From the NCBI GenBank assembly GCA_002478045.1, contig DLLT01000045.1, forward strand, positions 1 through 6,053: a stretch of DNA of 6,053 nt. The letters are read 5' to 3'. The notes beneath the pieces were generated by a model, which was not told the origin of the DNA, did no database searches, and saw only the letters and a program-made list of their open reading frames with translations. Positions within the stretch are counted from its first letter, which is position 1. Every line of letters begins with the position of its first letter. Position numbers and translations under genes: made by a program. This document shows, piece by piece, positions 6,014 through 6,053 of this stretch. The DNA comes from Porphyromonadaceae bacterium UBA7555 (lineage in GTDB: Bacteria; Bacteroidota; Bacteroidia; Bacteroidales; Muribaculaceae).

Positions 6014-6053
6014 ACTATTGCCTTGTGTACATTTATTATAGGGATATTCAGAA
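6010..6053. other. Probable junction: RHS sequence gives way to AT-rich DNA
   Basis: At about 6010 the GC-rich YD-repeat coding sequence changes to TACTATTGCC and then strongly AT-rich DNA. The frame stays open to the edge but translates to hydrophobic residues (TIALCTFIIGIF) unlike an RHS repeat. This fits a deletion or insertion breakpoint. What lies beyond is outside the window. Confidence 0.35.

Overview
The window looks like an accessory segment of a Bacteroidetes chromosome, most likely from the gut order Bacteroidales. The evidence is a TonB-dependent receptor with an N-terminal carboxypeptidase-regulatory-like domain, a surface-type lipoprotein from a Bacteroidetes-typical beta-helix family, A-rich leaders with weak Shine-Dalgarno sites, and a Bacteroidales-style RHS/YD-repeat fragment. 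No species can be named from the sequence.

Layout, left to right. Positions 1-136 look like the end of an IS21-family insertion sequence: two identical 17-bp copies of a GGTCAAATTGCAGGGTG-type motif (read on the minus strand) lie 41 bp apart. Positions 201-270 hold two hairpins, the left one a strong intrinsic terminator for minus-strand transcription. The minus-strand block 280-4569 is a two-gene unit. Its first gene (1807-4569) is a 920-aa outer-membrane TonB-dependent receptor, and 42 bp after it comes a 494-aa parallel beta-helix lipoprotein (280-1764). A 25-bp tandem duplication covers the receptor's last codons, its stop and the intergenic gap. Upstream of the receptor is a very AT-rich control region (about 4570-4690) with a plausible Bacteroides-type -7 box, a TA run and an 8-bp inverted repeat. 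Positions 4684-5209 hold no confident gene, only an ATG-less 103-codon open frame on the minus strand and a small hairpin. From 5210 to about 6013, on the plus strand, is a GC-rich (60-70% in sampled lines) fragment of an RHS protein. It has an in-frame TAG, no recognisable beginning, and an abrupt end about 40 bp before the window edge.

How the parts work together: the receptor and lipoprotein probably form one cell-surface uptake unit. The receptor would be the TonB-energised channel and the lipoprotein an exposed accessory or binding subunit, analogous to SusC with SusD although the lipoprotein is not a SusD homologue. The substrate cannot be read from the sequence. The flanks (IS end, broken RHS gene, gene remnant) suggest the unit sits between zones of past rearrangement. 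No completely new system is evident. The best leads are the receptor/beta-helix pair, the duplication over the receptor stop, the putative operator, and the unexplained open frame at 4780-5091.
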